NCBI GenBank assembly: GCA_937899245.1
Contig: CALDKB010000049.1
Location: 124,001-188,000, forward strand
DNA: 64,000 nucleotides
Direction: 5' to 3'
Origin: an uncultured Bacteroidales bacterium
GTDB taxonomy: Bacteria; Bacteroidota; Bacteroidia; Bacteroidales; ML635J-15
This document shows positions 41,397 through 49,736 of the stretch, piece after piece. Below the pieces are notes generated by a model. The model worked only from the letters and a program-made list of their open reading frames with translations, did not search any database and was not told where the DNA came from. A program made the translations under genes and the position numbers. Numbering within the stretch: position 1 is the first letter of the stretch; each line of letters starts with the position of its first letter.

Positions 41397-43859
41397 CTAT
41401 TTCAAGAACCCATATTCGTAAACCTTCGGCTCGATTTTCTTGGCGAGGGATTTCAGTGTTAGTCGCAGATTTGCATTTAGTTCGTTGTATTTTTCGTCGG
41501 TGCTAGTGCTGTTCATCTTGCCCTTGTCGTTGCGACCCTGGAAATATTCGCGGATGTCGTAGAGTGAAGCGTTGGGATTGGCATCGGGTTGTGAATGATA
41601 ATATTTCCATAATTCGCGACCGGCATCGAAAACCGCTTGCGCCTCAGCCGAAAATACCATCGGCTCGGTTGGAACGAACGACTCCGTTTCGCTTGCAAAT
41701 AACTCTGTGTTAGTGTCTTGCGCCTCACTTCTACACTTTCCACGCATAAAGTCGGTCATAAAGTGCGACTCGAATTTCTCCTTCGCTTCCACCTCGCTTT
41801 CGGTAAACGGAATCCAATGGTTAGTGCCGTATTTTGATTGAATATTATTGTTGAACAATGTCCAGCACAAACAATCAGAATGGAATTCATTGTCTGTTTT
41901 CCAACCATCATTGGGATATAAAAATTGGTCGCGGTCGTTAAGCCAAGTAGCAGAAAAACAATGGACAACAAAACTATATATTGCTATTTGACATAAGTTG
42001 CCTAATGCGACATAAGAACCTCGAGGATTTGTTACATTTGATTTGTCATTGATAATGTAGTTATATTTACTTTGCTGAAAATCACAGCCTCTAACTGTCA
42101 TATAACCAATGAATTTATCTTTCCTTCGCGATTCGATAATCCAATCAGTTATTGTTTTTAATCCATTAGTGTTAAATATTCTTTTTGTGCCTATTTTCGT
42201 CGAGTTATCATCGATTACATCACAAACAATTTCATTAAACGAATCGGATTGATTTAAATTCCATATGAAAAATCCGATTGGGAACGATCCCTTTACGTTA
42301 TCAAACGTATATGATGGAACAATAAATGATTTTTCTAATCTTGCAAGAAAAATCTCTCTAAACTCTTTGAAATTAGATGCTTGTAGAATTTTTAATTTAG
42401 AAAACTCAGCAAGTAAACAATTTGGAATTTCCTTGTAAATGCGAATAAAAAATTGAGCAAAAAGTTCTCGGCCAGCAATGCCAATTTGAGAAAGATACTT
42501 TTCATATGTTTTTTGAACTACTGCGACATCATTTTTATGCTCTCCAGTACCAGTTATTTTTTTTACATTACCTGCCTCCGCATACGGCGGATTAATGTAA
42601 ATCACTAATTTTCTTCGCTTTGTATCGTCAGCAATTATCTTTTGCAATTCGTCGGGAAGCTTCGAAAAAGCGTCGTTTAGAAAATCGAACTGAAACACGT
42701 GAGATTCAAGCAGATTGGCGCCATTCTTAATTCGTTCGTGCATAACGTCAACATCCTGCTGGTCGAGAGTCGATGCCCAAATGTTGTACTTGTTTGTCAG
42801 TCCATTTAGCAAATTTCCAGTTCCCGCACAGCAATCCCACACATAATAATCTTCCTGCCAGTTGTCGCCAAGAACGTCGGCAATGTATTGCTGCGACTTT
42901 TCTACCCAAATCTGCGGTGTGAAGAATGCCCCTTTTCTTTCGCGAACGTCCTGTGGTACAAGCAAATCCAAGCGTTCGGTTATGTAGTCCCAATCTTCTT
43001 TTTGTGGTGGTCGCTTGTAGCGCTTCCAGAAATCGGCATATTTTTCAAGCCCATTTTTGCGGAATCCAAATTCGTAGGCAACGTCAAAACCCATGGCGTC
43101 CTTGCGGTTCAGTCGGTATGGCTTGCGAGAATTTGCATTGAAGGTAACATAAAAATCATCATAAACCGATTTGTCATCGCTGATGTCGGCAGTTCCGTTG
43201 TCATCAACATTCAATTCGGCAATGAAAAAGTCACGGTCGTAGATGCTGTAGGTCTTTTTCAGCAGGTCCCAGTTGGTGTCGATGAAAGGCATTATTTCGC
43301 TACGCCACTTCTGATAAATGAAAATGAAGTTGTTTCTGTCGATTTGCGTTGAGAGGAGATTTGAGTTAATGTCGAGATTGAAGTTGTTTTTAATAAAACT
43401 CTGTAACTCAAATTTATGCGTATCGAAATAATACGTAAATATTTTGTTTTGATTAATGGAATTTCGTACAGTTTCTATGCTTTTTGCATCTACGGCCGAC
43501 GGAGTTTGCGTCCAGTTGAAATCGTTTACGTTGAAGACAGGCAGAACGTAATGATACTCGACGAAAGCTATTTTTTCGGTATCGAAGCAGCCGACGAATC
43601 GTGGCGGAATCATGTTTTTGGCATCCTGGCGAATAGTAATCAGCAGTTGTGCCAGCATTTTGTAGATATCGGTTGGTTGCTGCTTTGCTTCCGCCCAGAG
43701 CAAATATTCGTCATCGAATTGAATTTCAGACTGCTTACGCAGAATTTTAACGGCAAAATCTATACGTCCAATAATATTGGTGCAGTCGAATTTTGGAAAC
43801 CAGTCGGCAGCGACTTTCAGTTTCAGCGATTCCTCGCGGATGTTGGTATCGTAGGCCAT
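41397..43859 (-). CDS. Single-chain restriction-modification enzyme (type IIG-like, Eco57I-type methylase)
   Basis: 820 residues. The N-terminus has a PD-(D/E)XK-like nuclease pattern: IIGRIDFAVKI (Asp34) and LLWAEAKQ (Glu57, Lys59), which would cut DNA. Methyltransferase core: SAM motif YVWDCCAGTGNLL near 338-350 and catalytic VIYINPPYAEAG near 420-430 (NPPY, an N6-adenine type). The region about 430-640 is likely the target-recognition part. No separate S, R or M gene is adjacent, which also favours a combined enzyme. The DNA for the recognition region (about 41880-42600) looks more AT-rich than the flanks, as if exchanged. It starts 48 bases after an intrinsic terminator that ends a structured leader. 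Confidence 0.85.
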   Translation of the reverse strand: MAYDTNIREESLKLKVAADWFPKFDCTNIIGRIDFAVKILRKQSEIQFDDEYLLWAEAKQQPTDIYKMLAQLLITIRQDAKNMIPPRFVGCFDTEKIAFVEYHYVLPVFNVNDFNWTQTPSAVDAKSIETVRNSINQNKIFTYYFDTHKFELQSFIKNNFNLDINSNLLSTQIDRNNFIFIYQKWRSEIMPFIDTNWDLLKKTYSIYDRDFFIAELNVDDNGTADISDDKSVYDDFYVTFNANSRKPYRLNRKDAMGFDVAYEFGFRKNGLEKYADFWKRYKRPPQKEDWDYITERLDLLVPQDVRERKGAFFTPQIWVEKSQQYIADVLGDNWQEDYYVWDCCAGTGNLLNGLTNKYNIWASTLDQQDVDVMHERIKNGANLLESHVFQFDFLNDAFSKLPDELQKIIADDTKRRKLVIYINPPYAEAGNVKKITGTGEHKNDVAVVQKTYEKYLSQIGIAGRELFAQFFIRIYKEIPNCLLAEFSKLKILQASNFKEFREIFLARLEKSFIVPSYTFDNVKGSFPIGFFIWNLNQSDSFNEIVCDVIDDNSTKIGTKRIFNTNGLKTITDWIIESRRKDKFIGYMTVRGCDFQQSKYNYIINDKSNVTNPRGSYVALGNLCQIAIYSFVVHCFSATWLNDRDQFLYPNDGWKTDNEFHSDCLCWTLFNNNIQSKYGTNHWIPFTESEVEAKEKFESHFMTDFMRGKCRSEAQDTNTELFASETESFVPTEPMVFSAEAQAVFDAGRELWKYYHSQPDANPNASLYDIREYFQGRNDKGKMNSTSTDEKYNELNANLRLTLKSLAKKIEPKVYEYGFLK

Positions 43860-43906
43860 AGTCCGATGGTATTAGTTTCGCTATCAGACACTTGGCAACC
43901 GGAAAT

Positions 43907-43925
43907 AAAAAAGGCGCGGCCTCTT
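43907..43925 (-). terminator. Intrinsic terminator in front of the restriction-modification gene
   Basis: On minus, AAGAGGC, loop CGC, GCCTTTTTT: a 7-bp stem with one G-U pair followed directly by a T-run. It lies between the promoter at 44187-44216 and the ATG at 43859, so it either ends a small RNA or attenuates the gene. Confidence 0.65.
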
Positions 43926-44180
43926 CTACTCACATTCACGGGAAGCCTGAGAAGAAACCCGCTGCTCCCAATAGATTCAGCTCACGCCTATGCGCGAGCA
44001 TCAACAAATATTGAGTGCAATGCGGTCACTCAGACCACCGTTAGATTATTCCGATTCTCAAGAAATCGTTTCTCAGGCTTTTTCTTGAAATGCTTTTCGC
44101 CGGAGCGTCGAGCACGAATGTGAATAATAGCTAATGCGTTATTTTATAATATTTTACGTTCTAAACATTTTGTTTAAATG
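43907..44180 (-). ncRNA. Candidate structured leader RNA or small RNA
   Basis: Between a full promoter and a terminator on minus, the transcript can fold with a 10-bp outer stem (plus coordinates 44113-44122 with 43931-43940, two G-U pairs), a perfect 11-bp inner stem (44070-44080 with 43943-43953), and three hairpins inside: 44052-44068 (5 bp), 44024-44036 (4 bp) and 43980-43999 (8 bp, loop of 4). The 31-base 5' side of the bulge between outer and inner stems faces only 2 bases. No tmRNA, SRP, RNase P or known riboswitch motif was recognised; a 6S-like RNA is not excluded. A reading frame crossing it on plus (43416-44123) is not supported. Confidence 0.5.
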
Positions 44181-44186
44181 TTAATG

Positions 44187-44216
44187 CAAATGTATATAAA
44201 AAATGATGGTTGGCAA
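44187..44216 (-). promoter_or_regulatory. Promoter of the leader/restriction-modification transcript
   Basis: On minus, TTG (complement 44214-44216) then TACATTTG (complement 44187-44194), 19 bases apart. Predicted start near 44180, about 320 bases before the gene's ATG. Confidence 0.6.
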
Positions 44217-44259
44217 AATCTCCCTTATGAAAAAGATACAGATTGTTATGAATAAGGAG

Positions 44260-44329
44260 ATTCCGGACAGTTGAGCATTACAACGCTCCCCGTGCCGTAT
44301 CGCGTGTATGCTCTAACTTCCGGAATGAC
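44260..44329. repeat. Palindromic intergenic element
   Basis: ATTCCGGACAGTTGAGCAT (44260-44278) is the imperfect inverse complement of ATGCTCTAACTTCCGGAAT (44308-44326); 29 bases lie between, and the right side ends GGAATGAC. Probably a member of the same small repeat family as 41326-41384. Together with the -7 box at 44390 it is all I see in 44217-44422. Confidence 0.45.
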
Positions 44330-44389
44330 GGTGCGCTGTGTTTTCTTGATTGTCTTAAAAACATTATTTTCAAACACGTAAAAAAGCAG

Positions 44390-44397
44390 TAATTTTG
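44390..44397 (+). promoter_or_regulatory. -7 element of the EamA transporter gene
   Basis: TAATTTTG matches TAnnTTTG, 25 bases before the ATG at 44423. No TTG at the usual distance. Confidence 0.45.
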
Positions 44398-44422
44398 CAC
44401 CCGCATTTTTAAGCACAGCAAA

Positions 44423-45298
44423 ATGGCAAATAAAAAAGTATTTGGAACGATTTGTGGGATCTTGGCTGCAATTTTCTACGGCACAAATCCTCTTGGTGCT
44501 TTAAAACTATATGAGCAAGGCATGAACACTAATTCGGTGTTGTTCTTCCGTTTCGGCTTGGCGTGGTTGATTGTTGCCATAATTATGCTTTTCCGCAAGG
44601 AGAAAATTCGTGTCACCAAGCGCGAATTTGGTGTGCTTACAATGCTCGGACTGCTTTTTATTGCGTCATCATTAACACTTTACCTCAGTTTTCACTATAT
44701 GGCCGCAGGCGTGGCGTCGACAATACTTTTCACATACCCTATTATGACCGCCGTTATCATGGCTTTGTTTTTCAAGGAGAAAGCATCGTTCAGGACAATT
44801 CTTGCGATTGTAATTTCTCTTGCCGGTGTCGTCTTGCTTTATTGGAGTGATAACGGAGGAACACTCAGTACGTTAGGTGTAATTCTTGTTCTTGTTTCTG
44901 CACTTACATACGCACTTTATATTGTTGTCGTAAATCGGTTTCCTGTGGAGATGTCATCGTTCAAAATGAACTTTTACATTATCTTCTACTGTGCAATCGG
45001 GATGCTTCTGTTTGGACTTGTTTCGGGAAACGAACTGATAGTTCCGCAAAACGCAACAAGTTGGTTTTATGTTAGTTGGCTCGCTGTTGTTCCAGCAACA
45101 CTTTCGCTTGTTCTTATGGTTTATGCATCGAAATATGTAGGCGCAACGCCTACCGCAATACTTGGCGCATTGGAACCGATGACGGCAGTTTTGATTGGTA
45201 TTTTCGTTTTCAACGAGTCGTTCACCTTGCAGTTGGCGTTAGGTATCGTGCTGATATTGTCGGCGGTGATAATGATTTCCGTTGGAAAAAAGAAATAG
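44423..45298 (+). CDS. EamA/DMT-family transporter
   Basis: 291 residues with ten hydrophobic segments in two homologous EamA halves: KKVFGTICGILAAIFYGTNPLGALKLYEQGMNTNSVLFFRFGLAWL in the first and SALTYALYIVVVNRF and ATPTAILGALEPMTAVLIGIFVFNESFTLQLALGIVLILSAVI in the second. The drug/metabolite transporter superfamily exports small metabolites or amino acids; the substrate is unknown. It stands alone between two small palindromic elements. Confidence 0.9.
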   Translation: MANKKVFGTICGILAAIFYGTNPLGALKLYEQGMNTNSVLFFRFGLAWLIVAIIMLFRKEKIRVTKREFGVLTMLGLLFIASSLTLYLSFHYMAAGVASTILFTYPIMTAVIMALFFKEKASFRTILAIVISLAGVVLLYWSDNGGTLSTLGVILVLVSALTYALYIVVVNRFPVEMSSFKMNFYIIFYCAIGMLLFGLVSGNELIVPQNATSWFYVSWLAVVPATLSLVLMVYASKYVGATPTAILGALEPMTAVLIGIFVFNESFTLQLALGIVLILSAVIMISVGKKK

Positions 45299-45369
45299 AC
45301 GGCGGTACGGCTAACCCGCTAACCGGCTGACCAGCGTATTCCAATTAATATAATTTTGTTTTATACCCG

Positions 45370-45392
45370 ACCCTTCGACTAACGCTCAGGGT
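45370..45392. repeat. Short inverted repeat (ACCCT...AGGGT) after nqrF
   Basis: ACCCT and AGGGT arms around TCGACTAACGCTC, 8 bases past the nqrF stop. The sequence resembles the CCCTTCGAC...CTCAGGG intergenic repeats common in bacterial genomes. It may help end nqr transcription, but has no T-run. 45299-45369 also holds reiterated GCTAAC/CGGCT words. Confidence 0.4.
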
Positions 45393-45400
45393 GCGGAACC

Positions 45401-46654
45401 TTACCCGCCGAAATCGTCGAATGCAATCATCTCCGGAGGAACTCCATAAGAATCAAGCATCTTGGTTACGGCAGCTGTCATCATTGGCGGACCGCAGAGA
45501 TAATACTCTATTTCTTCTGGTTCCTGATGGTTCTTAAGGTAGTTGTCCTCGATAACCTTGTGGATGAAGCCAATATAACCATCCCAATTGTCTTCGGGCT
45601 TAGGTTCGGACAGAGCTATATTAAACGAGAAGTTCGGGTATTCTGCTTCTATTTGCTTAAAATCAGACTCATAGAATATTTCTCGTTTTGATCTAGCTCC
45701 ATACCAGAATGAAACTTTGCGTGAGGTCTTAAGTGTTTTGAACAGGTGGAAGATATGCGATCTCATTGGAGCCATGCCAGCGCCACCACCAATAAACATG
45801 ATTTCACGTTCAGTATCCTTTATGTGGAATTCTCCATAAGGACCCGAAATCATAACCTTGTCGCCCGGCTTGCGTGAGAACAAGAATGACGAGCAAACAC
45901 CTGGATTTACGTTCATGAAAGTACCGGCGCTCCTGTCCCACGGCGGAGTCGCAATACGAATATTTAGCATAACCATATTGCTCTCGGCTGGATGGTTGGC
46001 CATTGAATATGCGCGGAATGTTGGCTCCGGATTATTCATTTTCAACTTCCAGATTCCCAGAGTGTCCCAGTCTCCCTTGAACTCGTCGTCGACATCAATA
46101 TCTTTTGAATAATCGACAGAGACCTGCGGAACGTCTATCTGTATGTATGATCCAGACTTGAAGTTAAGCGTCTCTCCTTCAGGCAACTTAACAACAAATT
46201 CCTTAATGAATGTAGCAACATTGCGATTCGACACAACTTCGCATTCCATTTTCTTTATTCCCATTATGTCTTCGGGAATAACAAGCTTCATGTCGTTGCG
46301 GACTTTCACCTGACACGCAAGTCGCCAGAAATTTTGCTGCTCCTTTCGAGTGAAAAAGCCGGTTTCTGTCGGTAGAATACCATTCCCGCCCTCGACAACA
46401 CGGCATTTGCACATTCCGCAACTTCCGCCGCCACCGCAGGCCGAAGGAAGATGAATGTTATGCTCCTTTAGTGTTAGCATCAACGTGTTACCTGTGTCTA
46501 CCTCAAGTGTGTCTTTATTGTTGATAGTTATTTTAACTTTCGATTGTGGAGTCAATCTTTTCTTGGCGATAAGCAGAATTGCAACCAAGACAACCATAAC
46601 GGTTAGGAATACCGCAATGGCACTGAACAGTATAATTGATTGGAACAACAGCAT
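45401..46654 (-). CDS. nqrF: Na+-translocating NADH:quinone reductase subunit F
   Basis: 417 residues. One N-terminal membrane helix (about 5-30), a 2Fe-2S ferredoxin domain with Cys73, Cys79, Cys82 and Cys114 (PSACGGGGSCGMCKC...LACQ), an FAD domain with RAYSMANHP, and an NADH domain with FIGGGAGMAPMRSHIF, ending IAFDDFGG. It takes electrons from NADH and passes them through FAD to the cluster. Last gene of nqrABCDEF; 4 bases after nqrE. Confidence 0.97.
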   Translation of the reverse strand: MLLFQSIILFSAIAVFLTVMVVLVAILLIAKKRLTPQSKVKITINNKDTLEVDTGNTLMLTLKEHNIHLPSACGGGGSCGMCKCRVVEGGNGILPTETGFFTRKEQQNFWRLACQVKVRNDMKLVIPEDIMGIKKMECEVVSNRNVATFIKEFVVKLPEGETLNFKSGSYIQIDVPQVSVDYSKDIDVDDEFKGDWDTLGIWKLKMNNPEPTFRAYSMANHPAESNMVMLNIRIATPPWDRSAGTFMNVNPGVCSSFLFSRKPGDKVMISGPYGEFHIKDTEREIMFIGGGAGMAPMRSHIFHLFKTLKTSRKVSFWYGARSKREIFYESDFKQIEAEYPNFSFNIALSEPKPEDNWDGYIGFIHKVIEDNYLKNHQEPEEIEYYLCGPPMMTAAVTKMLDSYGVPPEMIAFDDFGG

Positions 46655-46658
46655 AATT

Positions 46659-47276
46659 CTAAAGTTTAATTCCCATAAATCCCATGAACGCCAACCCCAT
46701 AAGACCTACAATGATAAAAGCGATGCCAAGTCCGTCGAGAGACTTTGGAATCTTTGAATATTTTATTTTCTCACGAATTGCGGCGAGGCTAACGATAGCC
46801 AACAGCCAACCAATTCCCGAGCCGAAGCCGAATGTAGCCGCTTCGGCCACGTTGGCGTATGCACGTTCGGCCATAAACAGCGAACCGCCTAATATTGCGC
46901 AGTTTACAGCAATAAGCGGAAGGAAAATTCCAAGTGAATTATATAGCGACGGCGAGAATTTTTCAATTACCATTTCAACGACTTGTGTCATTGATGCGAC
47001 AACAGCAATAAAGACAATGAATGTAAGGAAAGAAAGGTCAACGTCAGCAAATTCCGGTGATATCCAAGACATTGCACCCCTACACAGCAAGTATTTCTCT
47101 AAAAGATAGTTTATGGGGACGGTGATCGTCAGCATGAAAGCCACAGCAACACCAAGTCCAAACGAAGTCTTAACGTTTTTAGACACAGCCAGATACGAGC
47201 ACATTCCAAGGAAATATGCAAATATCATATTGTCGATGAAGACAGACTTTACGAAAATGTTTACCAAGTTTTCCAT
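46659..47276 (-). CDS. nqrE: Na+-translocating NADH:quinone reductase subunit E
   Basis: 205 residues with six membrane helices. Conserved FGLGVAVAFMLTITVPINYLL and the C-terminal GFGSGIGWLLAIVSLAAIREK; a Cys in ILGGSLF/NCAILGG and one near the N-terminus (GMCSYLAVSKN) fit the membrane-embedded iron site shared with NqrD. Forms part of the Na+ channel. Starts directly after the nqrD stop. Confidence 0.96.
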   Translation of the reverse strand: MENLVNIFVKSVFIDNMIFAYFLGMCSYLAVSKNVKTSFGLGVAVAFMLTITVPINYLLEKYLLCRGAMSWISPEFADVDLSFLTFIVFIAVVASMTQVVEMVIEKFSPSLYNSLGIFLPLIAVNCAILGGSLFMAERAYANVAEAATFGFGSGIGWLLAIVSLAAIREKIKYSKIPKSLDGLGIAFIIVGLMGLAFMGFMGIKL

Positions 47277-47903
47277 TTATTTGCCCTCCTCATTTTTGTC
47301 CTGACGCGAACGTTGCAACCACACAATCAACCCGACAGCAATCAAGGCCATCGGAGGCATTATCATAAGTCCGTTGTTCATGTAGCCGGCATCGTAGAAC
47401 GCTTGCGGAATAACCGGATAATTCCATATTGTTCCGCTTCCGAGCAGTTCCCTGAAAAAGGCCACAACGACCAGAATTAGGCCGTATCCCATCCCGTTGG
47501 CCAATCCGTCGAGCAAACTGCGTTTTGGGCTGTTTGACATCGCAAAAGCCTCGAGACGCCCCATGACGATACAGTTTGTAATTATAAGTCCTACAAATAC
47601 TGATAATTGCTTGCTTATGTCAAAAACAAAAGCTTTTAAGAACTGGTCGACAACAATAACAAGAAATGCCACGACGACGAGCTGCACTATAATTCTTATT
47701 CTATTTGGAATCGTTTTGCGCATTAACGAAATGCAGACATTTGACAAAGCGACTACAAACGTAAGGCTCAACGCCATAACTACAGCGGACTGAAGTTTGA
47801 CTGTAACTGCCAATGCCGAACAAATACCAAGTACCTGAACGGTTATCGGATTGTTTTTTATTAGCGGATCTAAAAATATTCTTTCCTTATTGTTCTTCAC
47901 CAT
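47277..47903 (-). CDS. nqrD: Na+-translocating NADH:quinone reductase subunit D
   Basis: 208 residues from the ATG at 47903, 4 bases after nqrC (a TTG further upstream would overlap nqrC and is not needed). Six membrane helices; NPITVQVLGICSALAVTVKLQSAVVM near the start and FVGLIITNCIVMGRLEAFAM in the middle hold the conserved cysteines. Homologous to NqrE in inverted topology. Confidence 0.96.
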   Translation of the reverse strand: MVKNNKERIFLDPLIKNNPITVQVLGICSALAVTVKLQSAVVMALSLTFVVALSNVCISLMRKTIPNRIRIIVQLVVVAFLVIVVDQFLKAFVFDISKQLSVFVGLIITNCIVMGRLEAFAMSNSPKRSLLDGLANGMGYGLILVVVAFFRELLGSGTIWNYPVIPQAFYDAGYMNNGLMIMPPMALIAVGLIVWLQRSRQDKNEEGK

Positions 47904-47907
47904 AAGT

Positions 47908-48555
47908 CTATTTTCTTGATATTTCAATATATGGCAGATATTTCCTCAAGCAGTCCTCTATCATGGAGCTAACTGATGTCGACGTGATTGTTGCACCCGA
48001 AATCGCATCTACTTCGTTTTGGTTGGTAGCACCGTGCTTGTTTGTCTTGACAGAAACGAACCTGTCTTCGCTGTCGAAAATCCTCTTTCCTGAAAATTGC
48101 GACTGGAAGTGTTCGGTAGCTATTTCCGCACCTAATCCCGACGTTTCCGACTTGTGGTCGAAATACGCACCATATATTGTGTTAAAATCTTCATTCAGAG
48201 AAATGTAGCCCCAGATCGGACCCCACAAACCCTTGCCCTGAAGCGGGAATACATACTTTACGCCGTCATCGCTAGTAGCCACATAAAGGACATTTGTGCT
48301 TTCGCTGGCGTTTTCTTTCGTCATCCCTTTATCATCGACAAAAATTTCATCAACCATACCTTTGTATGTTTCTTCAACCTTGTCGGTTTCAACATTGATT
48401 TTTAGTGCCGATAAAATATTCCTTTTCTGCTCTATTTCAAAGTTCTTGTCCTGCCTTGGCTGAAGTAGTATTGCAACTAAGCTAAGAGCTCCGCCGACAA
48501 TGACGACAAGAACGATTGAATAAATGAATATGTAAGAACTTTTATTTTTGTCCAT
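47908..48555 (-). CDS. nqrC: Na+-translocating NADH:quinone reductase subunit C
   Basis: 215 residues. One N-terminal membrane helix (about 8-31) and a periplasmic FMN-binding domain. DAISGATITSTS (183-194) is the flavinylation motif where FMN is attached covalently to Thr, normally by ApbE (not in the window). GKGLWGPIWGYISL near 108 is conserved. Overlaps nqrB by 14 bases. Confidence 0.96.
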   Translation of the reverse strand: MDKNKSSYIFIYSIVLVVIVGGALSLVAILLQPRQDKNFEIEQKRNILSALKINVETDKVEETYKGMVDEIFVDDKGMTKENASESTNVLYVATSDDGVKYVFPLQGKGLWGPIWGYISLNEDFNTIYGAYFDHKSETSGLGAEIATEHFQSQFSGKRIFDSEDRFVSVKTNKHGATNQNEVDAISGATITSTSVSSMIEDCLRKYLPYIEISRK

Positions 48556-49726
48556 GAGTTTTCCTCCTCCTCCTTGACCTTGTGCGGTTCAAACGATGTC
48601 TTATGTTGCACCTTACAACGCAATAGTCGATAAGCGGCGCAAAGATGTTCATCAGCAAAATGGCAAGCATCATCCCTTCCGGATATGCAGGATTTAATAT
48701 TCTGATTATCATAGCCATTGCGCCTATTAGCAATCCGTATATATATTTACCCTTTTCGGTTTGTGCGGCCGTTACCGGATCGGTGGCCATAAATACGGCG
48801 CCAAAGGCGAAGCCGCCAAGACAAAGATGCCAGTACCAGTCTATTGGCGTATGAGTACTAAGGGCGAAAGCCATTGCACCACCACCCGCAAACACCGACA
48901 GCATTATCTTCCAGCTTGCTATTCCTGTGAACAATAAAACAAACGCACCAATTGCAATGGCAATTAGCGAAGTTTCTCCTACCGACCCAGGAATAAGTCC
49001 TATTGTTAAATCCATTATTGAAACTGGCTCGCCAAAACCATTGACAATCTGAGTACATCCTTCTCCTATTTGTCCTAATGGGGTCGCGCCAGAGAAACCG
49101 TCGACAGCCTGTCCGTCTGTCATGCCTGCAATCCAAACTTTGTCACCCGACATTTTTGACGGATACGAAAAGAACAGAAAAGCACGTGCGAGCAATGCGG
49201 GGTTAACAATGTTCATTCCTGTGCCGCCGAACAATTCCTTGCCTACAAGAACTGCAAATGCAGTGGCAATGGCAATCATCCATAGCGGTGTATCTACAGG
49301 TACAATCATCGGAATGAGCATTCCGGTTGCGAGATAACCTTCATTAACCTTGTGATGCCTTGCCTGGGCGAAAGCAAATTCGATTGCCAGACCGACCAAG
49401 TATGATACCAGAAGCATCCAGAACACCTTGACAAATCCGTACCAGAATATAGTCCAGAAACTGGTCTGGCACAAAAGTCCCGTTGACATAAAATGTTGGT
49501 ATCCCACATTATACATGCCAAAAAGTAAACTGGGGATTAAAGCAAACACAACGACAATCATTGTGCGCTTCATATCTATTGCATCGCGAATGTGTGAGCC
49601 GTTTTCGGTAACATCGTTAGGCACAAAGAAAAAAGTCTCAAAGGCCTCGAATGTCGATGTCATAAACGGAAACCTGCCAAGCACCTTCGGTTTAATCTTA
49701 TCTATTTGTTTTCGTAGTGGGTTCAT
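48542..49726 (-). CDS. nqrB: Na+-translocating NADH:quinone reductase subunit B
   Basis: 394 residues, about ten membrane helices. DGFSGATPLGQ (209-219) is the FMN attachment motif (Thr215). Other family blocks: SHIRDAIDMKRTM near 44, GTGMNIVNPALLARAF near 168, DPVTAAQTEKGKYIYG near 316, and NPAYPEGMMLAILLMNIFAPLID near 346. NqrB carries the riboflavin and FMN centres and is the core of Na+ pumping. The C-terminus is an unusual Arg-rich tail (RHRLNRTRSRRRRK). Ten bases after nqrA. Confidence 0.96.
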   Translation of the reverse strand: MNPLRKQIDKIKPKVLGRFPFMTSTFEAFETFFFVPNDVTENGSHIRDAIDMKRTMIVVVFALIPSLLFGMYNVGYQHFMSTGLLCQTSFWTIFWYGFVKVFWMLLVSYLVGLAIEFAFAQARHHKVNEGYLATGMLIPMIVPVDTPLWMIAIATAFAVLVGKELFGGTGMNIVNPALLARAFLFFSYPSKMSGDKVWIAGMTDGQAVDGFSGATPLGQIGEGCTQIVNGFGEPVSIMDLTIGLIPGSVGETSLIAIAIGAFVLLFTGIASWKIMLSVFAGGGAMAFALSTHTPIDWYWHLCLGGFAFGAVFMATDPVTAAQTEKGKYIYGLLIGAMAMIIRILNPAYPEGMMLAILLMNIFAPLIDYCVVRCNIRHRLNRTRSRRRRKTHGQK

Positions 49727-49736
49727 AGCAAGCGTT

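Noticed and set aside
43416..44123. 235-codon open frame on plus overlapping the start of the restriction-modification gene
   Set aside because: It is antisense to well-conserved coding sequence and to the structured leader; its product has no motif and no promoter.
43907..44180. Structured region as tmRNA, RNase P RNA or SRP RNA
   Set aside because: None of the core motifs of these RNAs is present; kept as an unassigned structured RNA.
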